This document shows positions 53,498 through 64,000 of a stretch of DNA of 64,000 bases, one piece after another. Each line of letters begins with the position of its first letter. The stretch's first letter is position 1. The notes below the pieces were generated by a model. That model had not been told where the DNA came from and ran no database searches. It worked only from the letters and a program-made list of their open reading frames with translations. Both the position numbers and the translations under genes were made by a program. This stretch comes from Hemerocallis citrina (lineage: Eukaryota > Streptophyta > Magnoliopsida > Asparagales > Asphodelaceae), in contig CM030366.1 of the NCBI GenBank assembly GCA_017893485.1, positions 45,878,283-45,942,282 on the forward strand. The letters are read 5' to 3'.

Positions 53498-53835
53498 CAG
53501 GGGATGGAGAATTTGCATCCAACCCTACGTTGGGAAATTCATTTTTTGTGGAAAAAATTAATATAATATTACGTTTCCATTCTTTTCTTTAAAAAATCAT
53601 TTAAAATCATATTAAAAATAGAATGCACTCTAGCTTTTAACTTGGAATGCAAAATTTTTGTGTGGCACCCTGGATTAACAATAATTTAAGTTTCCATTCT
53701 ATTTATTTATTTATTTATTAAAAAAACAATAAATATTTTGGCAAAATTCCTGGACAATCATCTTTTTCCTGTTTATATTCTTTAATTTCTTTCCCATATA
53801 GTTAGCTTCGATCTCAAAAATCTAGTTTCATGTCT
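53498..53835. other. AT-rich spacer between MITE and Athila integrase
   Basis: It should hold the 3' end of the Athila element (which reads leftward), but no polypurine tract or LTR matching 59060-60416 can be seen. There is a (TTTA)n run at 53700-53720. Confidence 0.55.
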
Positions 53836-54720
53836 TCATTGTTGTTCTTCGATTAGAATCCGATATTTTGTTGGAATTTCAACTTCACCATAAGGAAAAA
53901 TATTTGTAACAATAAAGGGTCCAATCCAATGAGAACGCAATTTACCCGAAAACAAACGAAGTCGTGAATGGTATAGAAGGACTTTTAGACCAACTTTAAA
54001 CTCCTTCCTTGAAATCATCTTGTCGTGAAAAGTCTTCGTCTTTTCCTTGTAAATCCTTGCACACTCATAGGCATCATTGTGAATTTCCTCTAACTTTTGT
54101 TGTTGCAACTTTTCCTGTTTTCTCCACTTTCATCCATCTTCGTGTTGAAACACTTGATAGCTCAATAGGCCTTGTGTAATAACTCAACTAGAAGGTGGCA
54201 TGGTTTCCCAAACACCAACTAATAAGGTGACATACTAATGGGCATCTTATATGGAGTCCTATATGCCCACAAGGTATCATCCAAGCTCAAACTCCAATCT
54301 TTTCTAGTTGGATTGACTGTCTTTTCAATGATGGACTTAATCTCTCGATTTGACACTTCGGCTTGTCCACTAGTTTGCGGATTATAGGTAGTTGACACCT
54401 TTTCGGTTACAATGGACTTTCTCAACAAGGTCCCCACAGTGCAATTACAAAAATGAGTGCCTCTATCACTTATTAGAGATCTTGGAATTCCAAATCTGGA
54501 GAAATGTTAGACTTGATAAAATCTGTAACAACTTTAGTATCACCAGTCTTGGTGGCTTTAGCTTCCGCCTATTTTGAGACATAATCAACAACAAGCAAAA
54601 TATAAATACAATCGAAAGATACAGAGAACGGTCCCATAAAATCTATGTCCCGAACATCAAAAATTTCGCAATATAGTATGGGGGTTTGTGGCATCGCATT
54701 CCTTTGGGATATATTTCCTA
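53836..54720 (-). pseudogene. Athila integrase
   Basis: First Asp in RDIDFMGPF (about 54645), then VVDYVSK; second Asp in LISDRGTHF (about 54465, out of frame with the first by one base); Glu in [20 protein letters not shown] (about 54365). A [12 protein letters not shown] block lies at about 54245. The C-terminal part at 54108-53836 (ARIYKEKTKTFHDKMI, FKVGLKVLLYHSRLRLF, KLRSHWIGPF) is open. Catalytic residues are present but the frame is broken at least twice. Confidence 0.9.
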
Positions 54721-55416
54721 TCTTTTGACAATAATTGCCCTCCTTCTAGAGCCAAAACACGAAGGTAACATATTAGTAACCAAATAATTTATAATATCTG
54801 CATATCAAGGTAATGTCACACTCACGGAGAACAATTGCATGTCAGGGAACATTACTTGCAGATGAAGTTCATCCTCCACATGAACTAAATGCTCAAATGA
54901 TCGTGTGAAGGGATTTTCTGTGCTTTTTTTTGTCTTTGATGTCCAAATCAAATTCACTCAAGAGAAGTATTCATCTTATTAATCTTGGTTTTGCCTCTTT
55001 CTTTGTCATCAAATAACGAAGAGCTGCATGATCGGAGTAAACAATGATTTTAGACTTTTAGTACCAAGCAAATAAGATTGAAACTATTCCAAAGCTAAAA
55101 TAACAACAAAAATTTCTTTTCAGTAGTAGAGTATTTTCTCTGGGCATCATTCAAAGTTAATAAATGGCATGAGACATTTTTTCCATATTTTGACCCAAAA
55201 CAACACCTACTGCATAATCACTTGTATCACACATTATCTCGAACGGAATGTTCCAGTCAGGGGGATGGATAACTGGGGTAGAAGTCAACAATTCCTTCTA
55301 CTTATCAAACACCTTTTTACACGCCTCATCGAGCTTAAAAGCCACATCCTTTTATAGCAATTTGCATAGAGGTAATGCTATTTTGGAGAAGTCCTTGATG
55401 AATCTTCGGTAAAAAC
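54721..55416 (-). pseudogene. Athila RNase H and H2C2 region, heavily decayed
   Basis: Only short blocks are readable in changing frames: a [16 protein letters not shown] start at about 55400, a C-D-A/T-S-D-Y-A-V-G-like block near 55215, and a D-H-A-A-L-R-Y-like block near 55020-55040. No frame longer than about 60 codons survives. Confidence 0.65.
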
Positions 55417-56040
55417 CTACATGTCCAAGAAAAGAACGAACCTCCCGCACACTAGTGAGATAAGGTAAAGATTGAATGACCCATTTCCCCTAGATGAAAT
55501 AACATGACCCAAAACTATACCTTGTTCAACCATAAAATGACATTTTTCATAATTTAACACAAGATTAGTTTCTATGCAACTTTGAAGAACAAGTGTAAGG
55601 TTATGCAAACAATTATCAAAGGAGTCTCCATAAACTGGGAAATCATCCATAAAGAATTCTATGATATGCTCAATCTAATATGAAAATATGTTGCCCAAAC
55701 TCCTTTGGAAAGTGGCCGGGGTGTTGCAAAGGCCAAAGAGCATGCGACGATATGCAAATGTTCTGAACGGGCATGTAATAGTCATCTTTTCTTGATCCTC
55801 TGGAGCAATTGCAATCAGAAAATAAAGTGAATAACCATAGACAAAACAATAGTTAGAATGACCAGCTAACCTTTCAAGCACTTGATCAATAAAAGGTAAG
55901 GGGAAGTTATCCTTGCGGGTTACAGCATTTAATTTTCTATAACTTATACAAACCCGCCACCTATTCTGAACACGGGTAGAAACTAACTCATCATTCTGAT
56001 TTTTCACAACAGTTATTCTACTTTTTGGGTACCACTTGAA
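55417..56040 (-). pseudogene. Athila reverse transcriptase
   Basis: Minus strand: RVCISYRKLNAVTRKDNFPLPFIDQVLERLAG split over 55955-55860, CPFRTFAYRRMLFGLCNTPATFQR (about 55765-55700), then MDDFPVYGDSFDNCLHNL (55650-55600), the catalytic M-D-D box. The first catalytic Asp (family F-L-D-G-Y-S-G) is changed: the text reads FVYGYSLYF. A frame break lies at about 55665. Confidence 0.92.
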
Positions 56041-56704
56041 CTGGGCTAACCCAATTGCTATCCGAAAATGAATAAATCACTCAAACTTCAAGAAGTTTGA
56101 GGATCTCCTTCTTCACTACATCCATCATGGACAGGTTCAATCTTCTTTGCTGTTGATAGGAAGGTTTTGTTCCCTCTTCAAGTAAGATATGATGCATTCA
56201 TGTAGATGGACTAATTCCTTTTATATCTGTAATTATCCAACCAATATCCGTCTTATGCTCCTTAAGAACTTGCACAAGCTTTTCTTCTTATTGTGCACTT
56301 AGTTTATTGGAGATGATCACTGATAATGTTCCTCCGTCTCCAAGGAACACGTACTTGAGGTAACTGGGGAGAGGCTTCAAATATGGAATGGGGAACTATA
56401 AAACAGAGGGTAAAGATATCTTGTTAGAAATTGGTAATGCAATATAAGGAACATTGCTTGATTGTTGTAACTTTGAAAAATCATTCAATGCTACAACAGT
56501 TTCCTACAAATCAGTACTCAAGGCTAACTCCTCATTTTCGATCTCAAGATGCTTACTAATGGCAACTTCCTATCCATCTTTTCCATCAAGTTCAAAAACT
56601 TATTGTGCAAAAATATCAATCACATCAATAGAATAAACAGGATTATCATCTCCAAGATCTTTCATGGCATCGTAAATATTAAACTTAATAATTTCACCAT
56701 CAAA

Positions 56705-57118
56705 TTACATGGTAAGTCTGCTACTATGAACATCTATCCTGGTCTTGAATTTCTTTAAGAATGGTCTTCCTAACAAAACAGAAGCAGTTTGATTACCATT
56801 TTCCATATCAAGCACGTAGAAATCAGCAGGAAAAAACAAATCATTAATTTGCACAAGAACATCCTCAACTCCATCCTTAATATAGGCATTAGATCTATCA
56901 ACCAATTGCATCACAACATCAGTTTTATTTAAAGGTCCAAGTTTCAAATAAGCATATATAGAATATGGCATGACGTTGATAGAAGCTCCTAAATCTATCA
57001 TGGCCTTCTCAATTCTAGTGTTACCTATCGTACAAAGGAAAGTAAACATACCTGGATCTTTGCACTTCACAGGGAATTTTCTTTGAATAACTGCAGAAAT
57101 ATTCTCCCCTACTCTCAC
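56705..57118 (-). pseudogene. Athila aspartic protease
   Basis: A 137-codon frame open from 57118 to 56705. The active site AMIDLGASINVMPYSIY is at about 57000, the Athila D-L-G-A form. SVLLGRPFLKKFKTRIDV at about 56770 is the conserved C-terminal loop. Apart from missing flanks this domain looks intact. It was part of the gag-pol polyprotein. Confidence 0.92.
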
Positions 57119-57284
57119 CTTCTTACAATCTTTAAGTTTGTATTTTCTCTTAGTTGTACACAGTCCTTTCAGGAATTCAGCATAACGAGGTACTTGTTTA
57201 ATAGAATCTAAAAGTAGAAAATTTACGTCGCATCTACGAAAGTCTCATATAAATCTTTATTTTGCTCATCTTTTCTAGATTCTG

Positions 57285-58690
57285 CTAAAGCCTAAAGAAA
57301 AGGAGATACTGGTTTATAACCAACAAGAGGCAAAAACTTATGCTTAGGTACGTCATCGTCATTCGGAATGTTCCCGTCTGCAACGAAATTTTCTCCTTTT
57401 CTTGCTTCGACGATGCAAATGCTGCCATTTCTGGAATCTCAACCTCTTTACCACTTCTCAAAACGATTGCACTTGCATTTTCTCTTGGATTTACTACCAT
57501 TTGAGAGGGTAATTTCCCCAAACTTTGCGCCTCTAGCTGACTAATTGCAGTTGCCATCTGACCCATCTGATTGTCTAAACATTGAATACTAGCCCTTGTC
57601 TCCTGTTGAATTTGCAAAGTATTAGTGGCAAGAGACTTAACAATATCTTCTAAAGACATACAAAAATTAGAAGTTTGGCCCGATTGTTGTCTAGGGGGAT
57701 ATGGTTGCATATATTGCTGGAAACTTGGGTGGTTTTGAGTCGTGGACTAATTTACTTGTGGATTCTCATAGCTAAAATTGGGGTGATCCCTCCATCCATG
57801 ATTATACGCGCTCGAATAGGGGTCATACTTTCTTTGCAGTTGTCCAGGAAAACCACCCACTGCAATCACTTGCTCTATGGGCTCCTCTTGATGAGTTGGG
57901 AACATATCGGTTGGATGCCCTACTACTGAATAAATCACACAAGCTTTCATTGTTTGCATATTACCTACAACCATTTGACGAACAAGAGAAGTTATACTCA
58001 CAATTTTTTGTTCAAGGGAGGAAATATTCAACTCATTAATATGTTTAGATGGAAGGTCAAGCCTAGTGCCAAATTGTTGAGAATTGGCCGCCATATTTGC
58101 AATCAAGTTTCTCACAGCCTCGAAAGCTTTATCCACCAAAGCTCCCCCACTAGCAGCATCAATCATGCTCTTATGACCCTCAAAGAAATACTGGATAAGT
58201 AGCTGCTCACTAATTTGATGATGAGGGCAACTTGCACAAAATTCTTAAAACGTTCCCAGTATTAATGTAGGAACTCTTCGTCATGCTGCCTTACACCACA
58301 AATTTTCTTTCGAATGTTGACTGCCCTTGAAGCTGGGAAATATTTCTCCAAAACAACCTCTTCATCTCATTCCATGTGAAAATACTTCCGTAGGGTAGAT
58401 AATAGAGTCAAACCTTAGCCGAATCCTTCAAAGAAAATAGAAAGGCTCTTAATTTATTTTGCTCTACAATCAGCTCCCATGGATTCCATACTCATGCATA
58501 CTACATGAAGCTCCTTTAAATGCTTATGAGGATCTTCATTTGCATGGCCATGAAAAGTGGGCAAGAGATGTAAAAGTCTAGATTTTAATTCAAAAGTAGT
58601 AGTAGCATCTAAAGTAGGCAACGTTATGCACAAAGGTTGTTGACTCAAATCAGGGGGTGGTAGGCTCTTTCAAAGTTCAATTTTCAGCCA
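57285..58690 (-). pseudogene. Athila gag
   Basis: Minus strand frames 58648-58454 (LLPTFHGHANEDPHKHLKEL, the Athila capsid start), 58440-58190 (decayed SLKDSAKVWLYYLPYGSI-like reading and NEMKRLFWRNIS-like blocks), 58166-57747 (GGALVDKAFEAVRNLIANMA) and 57710-57285 (MSLEDIVKSLATNTLQ..., coiled-coil-like, then ANASAIVLRSGKEVE, the conserved gag-protease linker). It is broken into at least four pieces. Confidence 0.88.
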
Positions 58691-59036
58691 TGACTTCCTC
58701 CTCTTCTAAATTAGAATCTCTAGCAAATAAGAAATCAAGATCCAGATCTTCTTTTTAGAACTTCTCAGAGCTTTCCTCTTGAACTTGCGAAAAGTTCTCT
58801 CTATTTCTAGATACTGAAAATCACCTTGATTAGAACATCGAGTTACAATCATAAACAATTAAGAAAATTCTAATAAATCATGCAAAAGAAATCAGGAAAA
58901 GTCTAGAGTAATAAAATAAAATAAATAAATAAAATAACTATAAAAAACTAACGAATTTTATTTTCAATTTTTTTGAATTTTTTAAATTCAAGAACGAAAT
59001 AAAGTTCACAAGAAGCACAAAAATCAACTAGAATAC
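58691..59036 (-). other. Athila 5' leader between primer site and gag
   Basis: It is AT-rich and contains no supported ORF beyond the gag N-terminus. Confidence 0.5.
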
Positions 59037-59054
59037 TTCCCGGCAGCGGTGCCA
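59037..59054 (-). other. Primer-binding site of the Athila element
   Basis: The minus strand reads TGGCACCGCTGCCGGGAA, close to the tRNA-Asp complement used by Athila elements, five bases inside the LTR. Confidence 0.88.
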
Positions 59055-59059
59055 AAATT

Positions 59060-60416
59060 TGGTGTGCTATTGGGCAACCAAAAGAAAACCTATACTCCTA
59101 AAAATATATGTAGTAGTGCAAGTAAGGATCCTTCCCATGAAGATTATTTGGGGGGAGGTTGAGTATAACGAAAACAAGAGTAACTAAAGAAAAATTCAAA
59201 TTAAATTATCAAAATCAGTCAAAAGAGCAAATCTTGGTCTATGTCAACATCCACCATCAGAATTTTATAACTGATCATCGATGCAAGTATATATTAGTCC
59301 ATACTCTGAATATTCACCATTGAAATTATTTTCCTACCTCACCTTAATTGCAATTAATTAGAAAACAAATGATCTAATTAATTTTAACTACTAAACAACC
59401 CAAGACAAGTGCTAAAGGTTTAATCTAGTAGAAACTTTAAGAATTAGAGAGATCGATGAAGCTAAACAACACAAGCACAAGCGGTTGCATTTAATTTTGT
59501 CGAGTCTTCTTTCTAAGATCTAATTTTTCTGACACAATAAATCATTAAATCTTAGTTGTTTCACAGATTACAGGGATTAAACAATTACGGATTTGATATG
59601 TAACCTAGCAGTAGATTGCAACGAATAATAAACTAGTAGGCCTCCTTGTGATTAAACGAGATAATGATGAAAATAGGCATAGAAAAACATTTGATACTCA
59701 AATTGAATACTAAAAACAAATTAGATCTCACAGTTTTATTGATTCCGTGGCTTCTGCTTCCTTTGACCAATTATAAAAGTTTAGCCGCACATAGCCATGA
59801 TGAAAACTCAAAGGAGAAGTTGGAGAAGAGGGAAGGAAGAGGTGTGTTTGAGCCTCTTGTTTTCTCCTCCTTTTATACATGTTCAATTTAGTTTTTCTCA
59901 ACCTCCCAAATCTCCTTAAAATGTTCTAAGTCTTATCCTCCAATAACAAAATCCAACCTCCCAAATCTCCTCAAAATCTTCTAAACATTTTCCTCTAATA
60001 ACAATCTCCAACTTCCCAAATCTGTCTAACTAAGGAAAAATAAAATAAAATCCTAATATAGCTAGGAAAGTGGAGTTTGTTTCCAGCTGGAACTTTCGTG
60101 CAGGTGCATCAAATTCAAGCCCGATTTTGACTTTGATGTAGCCAGTATCTCTCAACACTCAAAGCATGAAAGCTGTAGATCTATTTCTTGTTATTCCATA
60201 GCATTTTGAATCATCTCAATCGAAGTTCGGATGATAGAGTTATGCCCTGATTACGAAGCGAAGTCGAAACTGTCAAAAATCTCCCATTTTTCTTCATTTT
60301 GCATTTAACGACTCCATTTGCATCCTAATTAAAAGTATAAGAATAATGAGTACATTTAGTGACCAAATAAGTATAAAAGAATGAACATTAAGGGAGAAAA
60401 AATATATAATTTTGCA
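59060..60416 (-). repeat. 5' LTR of the Athila element (~1.36 kb)
   Basis: TGGTGTGCTATTGGG to ...TATATAATTTTGCA on the plus strand. The inner end is fixed by the primer site. The outer end is inferred from a CA followed by a composition change, and no second LTR is present to confirm it. The frame at 59664-59891 lies inside it and is not coding. Confidence 0.7.
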
Positions 60417-62234
60417 TTCTCATCGGGGTGCGAGGTTTGCAATGGGGGTGAATGGGTGGTAGGTTGTTAGTTATTGGAGGGGGTGTGTGCTGGGGATTGG
60501 TGGTGTTTGTGGTGGTGAAGTTCGTGTGAAGGGAGAAGGAGGTGCTGGTCTGTTGCTTGTTGGAGATTGGTTTGTATGGACTTTTGATGGTATTGGTGAT
60601 GGTGAATAGTTAGGGATTGATAGTGTCTGTGTTGCGGGGGATGGTGTGCTCCTTGTGGCCTTGATCAGATCGGAGGCTGGTGAGTAGTTGATTGCCAATA
60701 AGGGTGATAAGATTGTTGCATTTGTGGTGCCTCCCTTTATTTGTGATGATAGCTCCTATATTGCTGCCTATTCATCTATGTTCTTCCTATGTCTTTGGTG
60801 CTCCTCCCATGTGCCCTTCGTGGAGCCTCTTTTGTGTAACTTTTCTGGTTGGAGGTGAAGACCTTTGGCGTTCCCGGTGGAGGGGACTCTTTTTACGCCC
60901 AATGTGGCTTTTAGGAGGACCCCCTCTTGGGGATCATCCTATCAGTGGAGGTGATGAAGAGCGATGATGGTGTAGGACATCTGTACCCGAACGCCGATGA
61001 TGAGATCTCTGATCTCTGAGCGGTGAAGAGCTGAGTTCTTTTTTGTTCCATCTAGTTTATGGTGAACACCGATGATACCTCTGAGGACTACGATGTTGAC
61101 GGTGATCAGATGGTGGTCACGTGGAGAGGGTGGAGGAGAAGATGGTGGGTGATGTGGAGGGGGGTGGGTGGGGGTGGGGGTTTGGGGTTTGGAGAGTTGC
61201 GGAGGACCTCATTAGAAGGCCCGCATCCGCACATCTCCAGTTCAAGTAAGTTCAAGTGTGTGTTGATTGCAGTATGCATTTCTTTCTTCTTCTTTTTCTG
61301 CTTCTTCTTCTTCTTCTTCTGTTTTGACTGAGTGGAAGTCTTTGGAGTGCTTCCTAGATTTTTTCTAAATTTTTTGAACATGGTGAATGATACCTGTTTA
61401 ATATCAAAGTTGTGCATTGCAGGCACCTCATCAATTTGGTCTGACTCAAACTAGAGGTATTGCCATTATTAGAGGTATTGATAATGGTAGTGGATTTTTC
61501 AATGTGAGCATATCTACATTTCAGGCCAGTATTCTCGTGCACATTAAATCTGTAGTAGTATTTGACTACTTAACTTTTTAATTTTACTTTTTATAAACAG
61601 GATATCAATGTCAGCCCTAGGCAATGTCAAAGCACTGAATACGTACCAGATCAAAATGCTCCAAATGGTTCGAATAATAAGGGATCATCAAGGAAAATAT
61701 TTAAGTAGGAACGTAGATTTATTCTCTTTTTTTAAGAGAGTAAAAATTTTTAGAAATAATCAGTGTTGACCCTAAGTTTGATGTGTACAAAATATACACA
61801 AGTATTTAATATTTTATCTAAAATCGTTACCGGTTAATACAGAATAAAATTCAAATAAATCTCAAGATTTTCATATCCAAAGCAAAAGAAAAAGAATTAT
61901 TCAAACATAAAAGATCACAAATATCGAAAAGTTTTCATCAAGAAGAAATATGTAATTGATTCTCAAGAAGCCAATGCATTCAAGATTATTTACTGCTTTA
62001 TCTATGAGGAATAAATATGTAAAAGTGTCTTTGGCAAACGAACAAGTTATGAAATGAATATAAATTGGATTCAACGAAACATTATCGGGGTAAGATTTGG
62101 TTTACTGCACATATAACAATCGACTGCATTTGACAGTCTACAACAACCTGCCCCGATTCAGGTTTGATATTTCTATTTACATTTGTGGAAAGAAATAATT
62201 CTGAAACTCTTTAAAAAGAGCTGATTAAACTGAG
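60417..62234. other. Unassigned region between Athila and the second Tat element
   Basis: 60417-61240 is strikingly G/T-rich on the plus strand (GGTGGTG, GGGGGTG runs) with Pro/Ser-rich minus-strand frames only. A (TTC)n run lies at 61277-61320. 61380-61710 has exon-like mixed sequence with a possible acceptor (TGCATTGCAG at about 61415) but no recognisable protein. 61740-62234 is AT-rich without features. I see no gene I can support. Confidence 0.5.
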
Positions 62235-62876
62235 TGCTGATGGTAAAAATCGCTGCAGATCAGAGCCGTACAATTCCTGCACAGATCTTAAAGCTTCTAC
62301 AGGCAGATTAGCCATCACAGGCCTCTTTTACAGGCCTGGGCCCACTCCAAGACATGGGCTTCTTCCAAGCCTATAAAAAGTGACAGACTAGGCCCACTAG
62401 GAGAGACACCCAGCCTATGCAGGCTACGAGTCAAATCTCTTATCCCCTAACAAGGATATCTTATCTCTTGAGGGGGAGAGACATGAAAGAGATAAGGTAG
62501 TTAAATCGATCCAACGGACACAAATCAATCTCTTGAAATGTCTCCCAGGCCTATAAATATCCCTCCTCCTCTACAGTCAGAAAGTAATCAACAATTTGCC
62601 AGTTTTCACTCTCTTGCTCTTTCTCTCTTTCTGGTTCTGACTTGAGCATCGGAGGGTCTGTCGCCAGGGCCATCCCTCGGTGTTTCAGGCTTTTTGCAGG
62701 TTCATCGGCTGCATAAAAAACTTTTGAATTCAGATCACGGTGGTAAATCAACGATCCAGATTCATTCTCAGGAGCTCTAACCGTCTTTAACGGCCAAGGT
62801 CATAGGTAAGACTTTTAGTAGTTTCCTTCAATTATTAACTCACTATCTATTTGCTCCTACACCGAAATAAGCAACA
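62235..62876 (+). repeat. 5' LTR of the second Tat element (642 bp)
   Basis: It starts TGCTGATGGTAAAAATCGC...GATCAGAGCC and ends ...AATAAGCAACA. The TATA box CCTATAAATATCCC is at 62551, followed by the conserved CTGACTTGAGCATCGGAGGG block (62637) and TTTTTGCAGG (62691). The start is set by similarity to the 3' LTR at 37088; sequence further left does not match. Confidence 0.8.
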
Positions 62877-62882
62877 ATAGAT

Positions 62883-62898
62883 TGGCACCGTCTGTGGA
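62883..62898 (+). other. Primer-binding site of the second Tat element
   Basis: TGGCACCGTCTGTGGA, the usual tRNA complement (T-G-G-C-G/A-C-C-G-T-C-T-G-T-G-G) of Tat/Retand elements, six bases after the LTR. Confidence 0.88.
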
Positions 62899-62924
62899 AA
62901 ACTACACAAATAAGACTTATCACC

Positions 62925-64000
62925 ATGCCACAAAGACTAAGAGGTAAAGTGGCGACCTCAAGCCGTCGCACTAACTCTCTTCGTCAACCAGCTCCTCTTA
63001 TGGAGATCAGATTCCTCCTCAATAGTCACCATGACAGCCTAATCACGCTCCTTCCAACGGAGAGGTACCGGGGGGCTCCCAACATGAACAACACTCTCAG
63101 TACGACCACATCTCAGTCCATAATGCTTCAACTGGTTCGGTGGCCTCACGAGGCCCACGGGGGTCTAGAGATCTCTGCCAATTCATTTGTAACAACAAAA
63201 AACCGACCTGCAAATTAGGTTGGACGAGAGGCGCCCCCGATCTAAGACCTCCCGTTCGGGACATCAGGTGAACCAGAGAACACATTTTCCTAGACAACGA
63301 TCAAGGCAATCCTCCTCTCACAGGGGTTGCCCAATAATGAGAAGCCCAACTCATGAGAGTCAAAGGCTTCCTATGCAGAACAGAGGGCCAAATGCCCCAG
63401 TCACTAGGGCTGAACTGGTTAAGTTCAAGCTCGACATCCTCCATGCTATCCAAGGTAGTCAAGATCTGGGCTTGCCCCCTAACGAAGGATCCGCCGACTC
63501 AATTGGATCACAAAGGAAGGATGACCAAGTCCTCCGCCGTATCCAAGAAGTAGATGATCGTCTAGAGCAAATAAAGAAGGAGAGAAACTACTCCAGCAGG
63601 GCCTACCGCCCTACTCAACCTCCCTTCAACAGAACCATCCTCGATGCACCCGTTCCAATGGACTTCAAAGCCCCTCAATTCGAGCCCTACGATGGAGAAT
63701 CAGATCCGACCGACCATATCAAGAGCTTCAAAACACTCATGATGGTCTATAACGCCACCGACGCGCTCATGTGCCGAACATTTCCCACAACATTAAAAGG
63801 ATCCGCAAGGAAATGATATTCGTGCCGGACTCCAGAATCAAGATTCTCTTTCGATTAGCTTAAGAAACTTTTCATTGCGCACTATGTTACTAGCCCCAAG
63901 GCTAAAAAACAAGTGTCTCCCTGTTAGAACTGAAGCAAAGAGATGGAGAACCGCTGAAAGACTTTGTTAAATGCTTTACAACTGAAGCAGCGTCGATTTC
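62925..64000 (+). pseudogene. Gag of the second Tat element, frameshifted, cut by window edge
   Basis: ATG 62925 (MPQRLRGKVATSS) opens the N-terminus, which shifts frame before 63220. The long frame 63220-63816 then carries a coiled-coil-like linker (DDQVLRRIQEVDDRLEQIKKE) and the capsid start: PMDFKAPQFEPYDGESDPTD, IKSFKTLMMVYNATDALMCR, TFPTTLKGSARK, ending at TGA 63814-63816 where the family has Trp. The capsid continues (KKLFIAHYVTSPKAKKQ) and, one frame over, ELKQRDGEPLKDFVKCF to the edge. Confidence 0.9.

Larger units (their letters stand above)
53836..60416 (-). mobile_element. Athila-type gypsy element, decayed, 3' LTR missing
   Basis: On the minus strand from right to left: 5' LTR (60416-59060), a tRNA-Asp-like primer site, gag, protease, RT, RNase H and integrase. 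The protease (D-L-G-A-S-I-N-V-M-P), the gag and the primer site are typical of the Athila lineage. All domains carry stops and frame slips. The left end is lost: no 3' LTR is found before the MITE at 52704, so the copy is truncated or its end is removed. Confidence 0.88.
62235..64000 (+). mobile_element. Second Tat/Retand-type element (5' part; runs off the window)
   Basis: 5' LTR, primer site and gag in plus orientation. The LTR resembles the 3' LTR at 37088-37800 but is clearly a different, diverged copy. Protease and pol would lie beyond the right edge. Confidence 0.88.

Noticed and set aside
61059..61331. Frame of 90 codons ending in a poly-Phe run
   Set aside because: The end is a (TTC)n microsatellite and the rest is G-rich low-complexity sequence; no support for coding.

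Overview
This window looks like repeat-rich nuclear DNA of a flowering plant, probably a eudicot. Nearly everything is LTR retrotransposons of plant lineages (Ty3/gypsy Tat/Retand, Tekay chromovirus and Athila; Ty1/copia SIRE/Maximus), their solo LTRs and miniature derivatives. The one gene that looks intact has five exons with GT-AG introns and encodes an IQ67-domain (IQD) calmodulin-binding protein. I see no bacterial, organellar, tRNA, rRNA or CRISPR features. All calls come from reading the sequence; no database search was run.

1-37800 is one nest. The host is an old plus-strand Tat/Retand-type element whose gag-protease starts at 827. It has lost RT, RNase H and integrase, and keeps only a linker and the last ~24 codons of pol (11843-12132). 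A long minisatellite tail (12289 to about 36030) and a 3' LTR (37088-37800) follow. Inserted into it are: an LTR fragment (1-826); a 9.9-kb SIRE-like copia element (1939-11837); a 4.3-kb solo LTR (12361-16661, TSD AATGA); a 13-kb minus-strand Tekay element (18304-31290, TSD AACTC); and a 3.5-kb solo LTR (31801-35272, TSD TCGGA). The Tekay 3' LTR contains a young TRIM (18961-20228, TSD GTATC) with two apparently identical 474-bp LTRs. The Tekay 5' LTR serves as the empty-site control.

37801-53500 is the gene-proximal part. It holds a small LTR element (37801-39345), the IQD gene on the minus strand (41221-45392), and a 1.6-kb TRIM (45753-47343, TSD AATTT) about 360 bp upstream of the gene's ATG. 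That TRIM carries what looks like a captured host exon in antisense. Beyond it is a cluster of DNA-transposon derivatives: PIF/Harbinger-type MITEs with TAA duplications and arrays of internal palindromes, a CACTA-like element built the same way, and a degenerate plant-mobile-domain gene.

53500-64000 holds a decayed minus-strand Athila element (gag, protease, RT, integrase, PBS and 5' LTR, but no 3' LTR found), about 1.8 kb without recognisable genes, and the start of a second Tat/Retand element (LTR, PBS, gag) that runs off the right edge.

The observations I rate highest are two canonical GT-AG intron-like segments inside the Tekay gag-protease, whose removal restores conserved reading; the TRIM-borne host exon; the MITE family whose members share ends but carry different palindrome arrays; the dispersed CAGTCGACTG motif and extra 3' ORF of the SIRE-like element; and the Tat derivative reduced to gag-protease plus a minisatellite tail.
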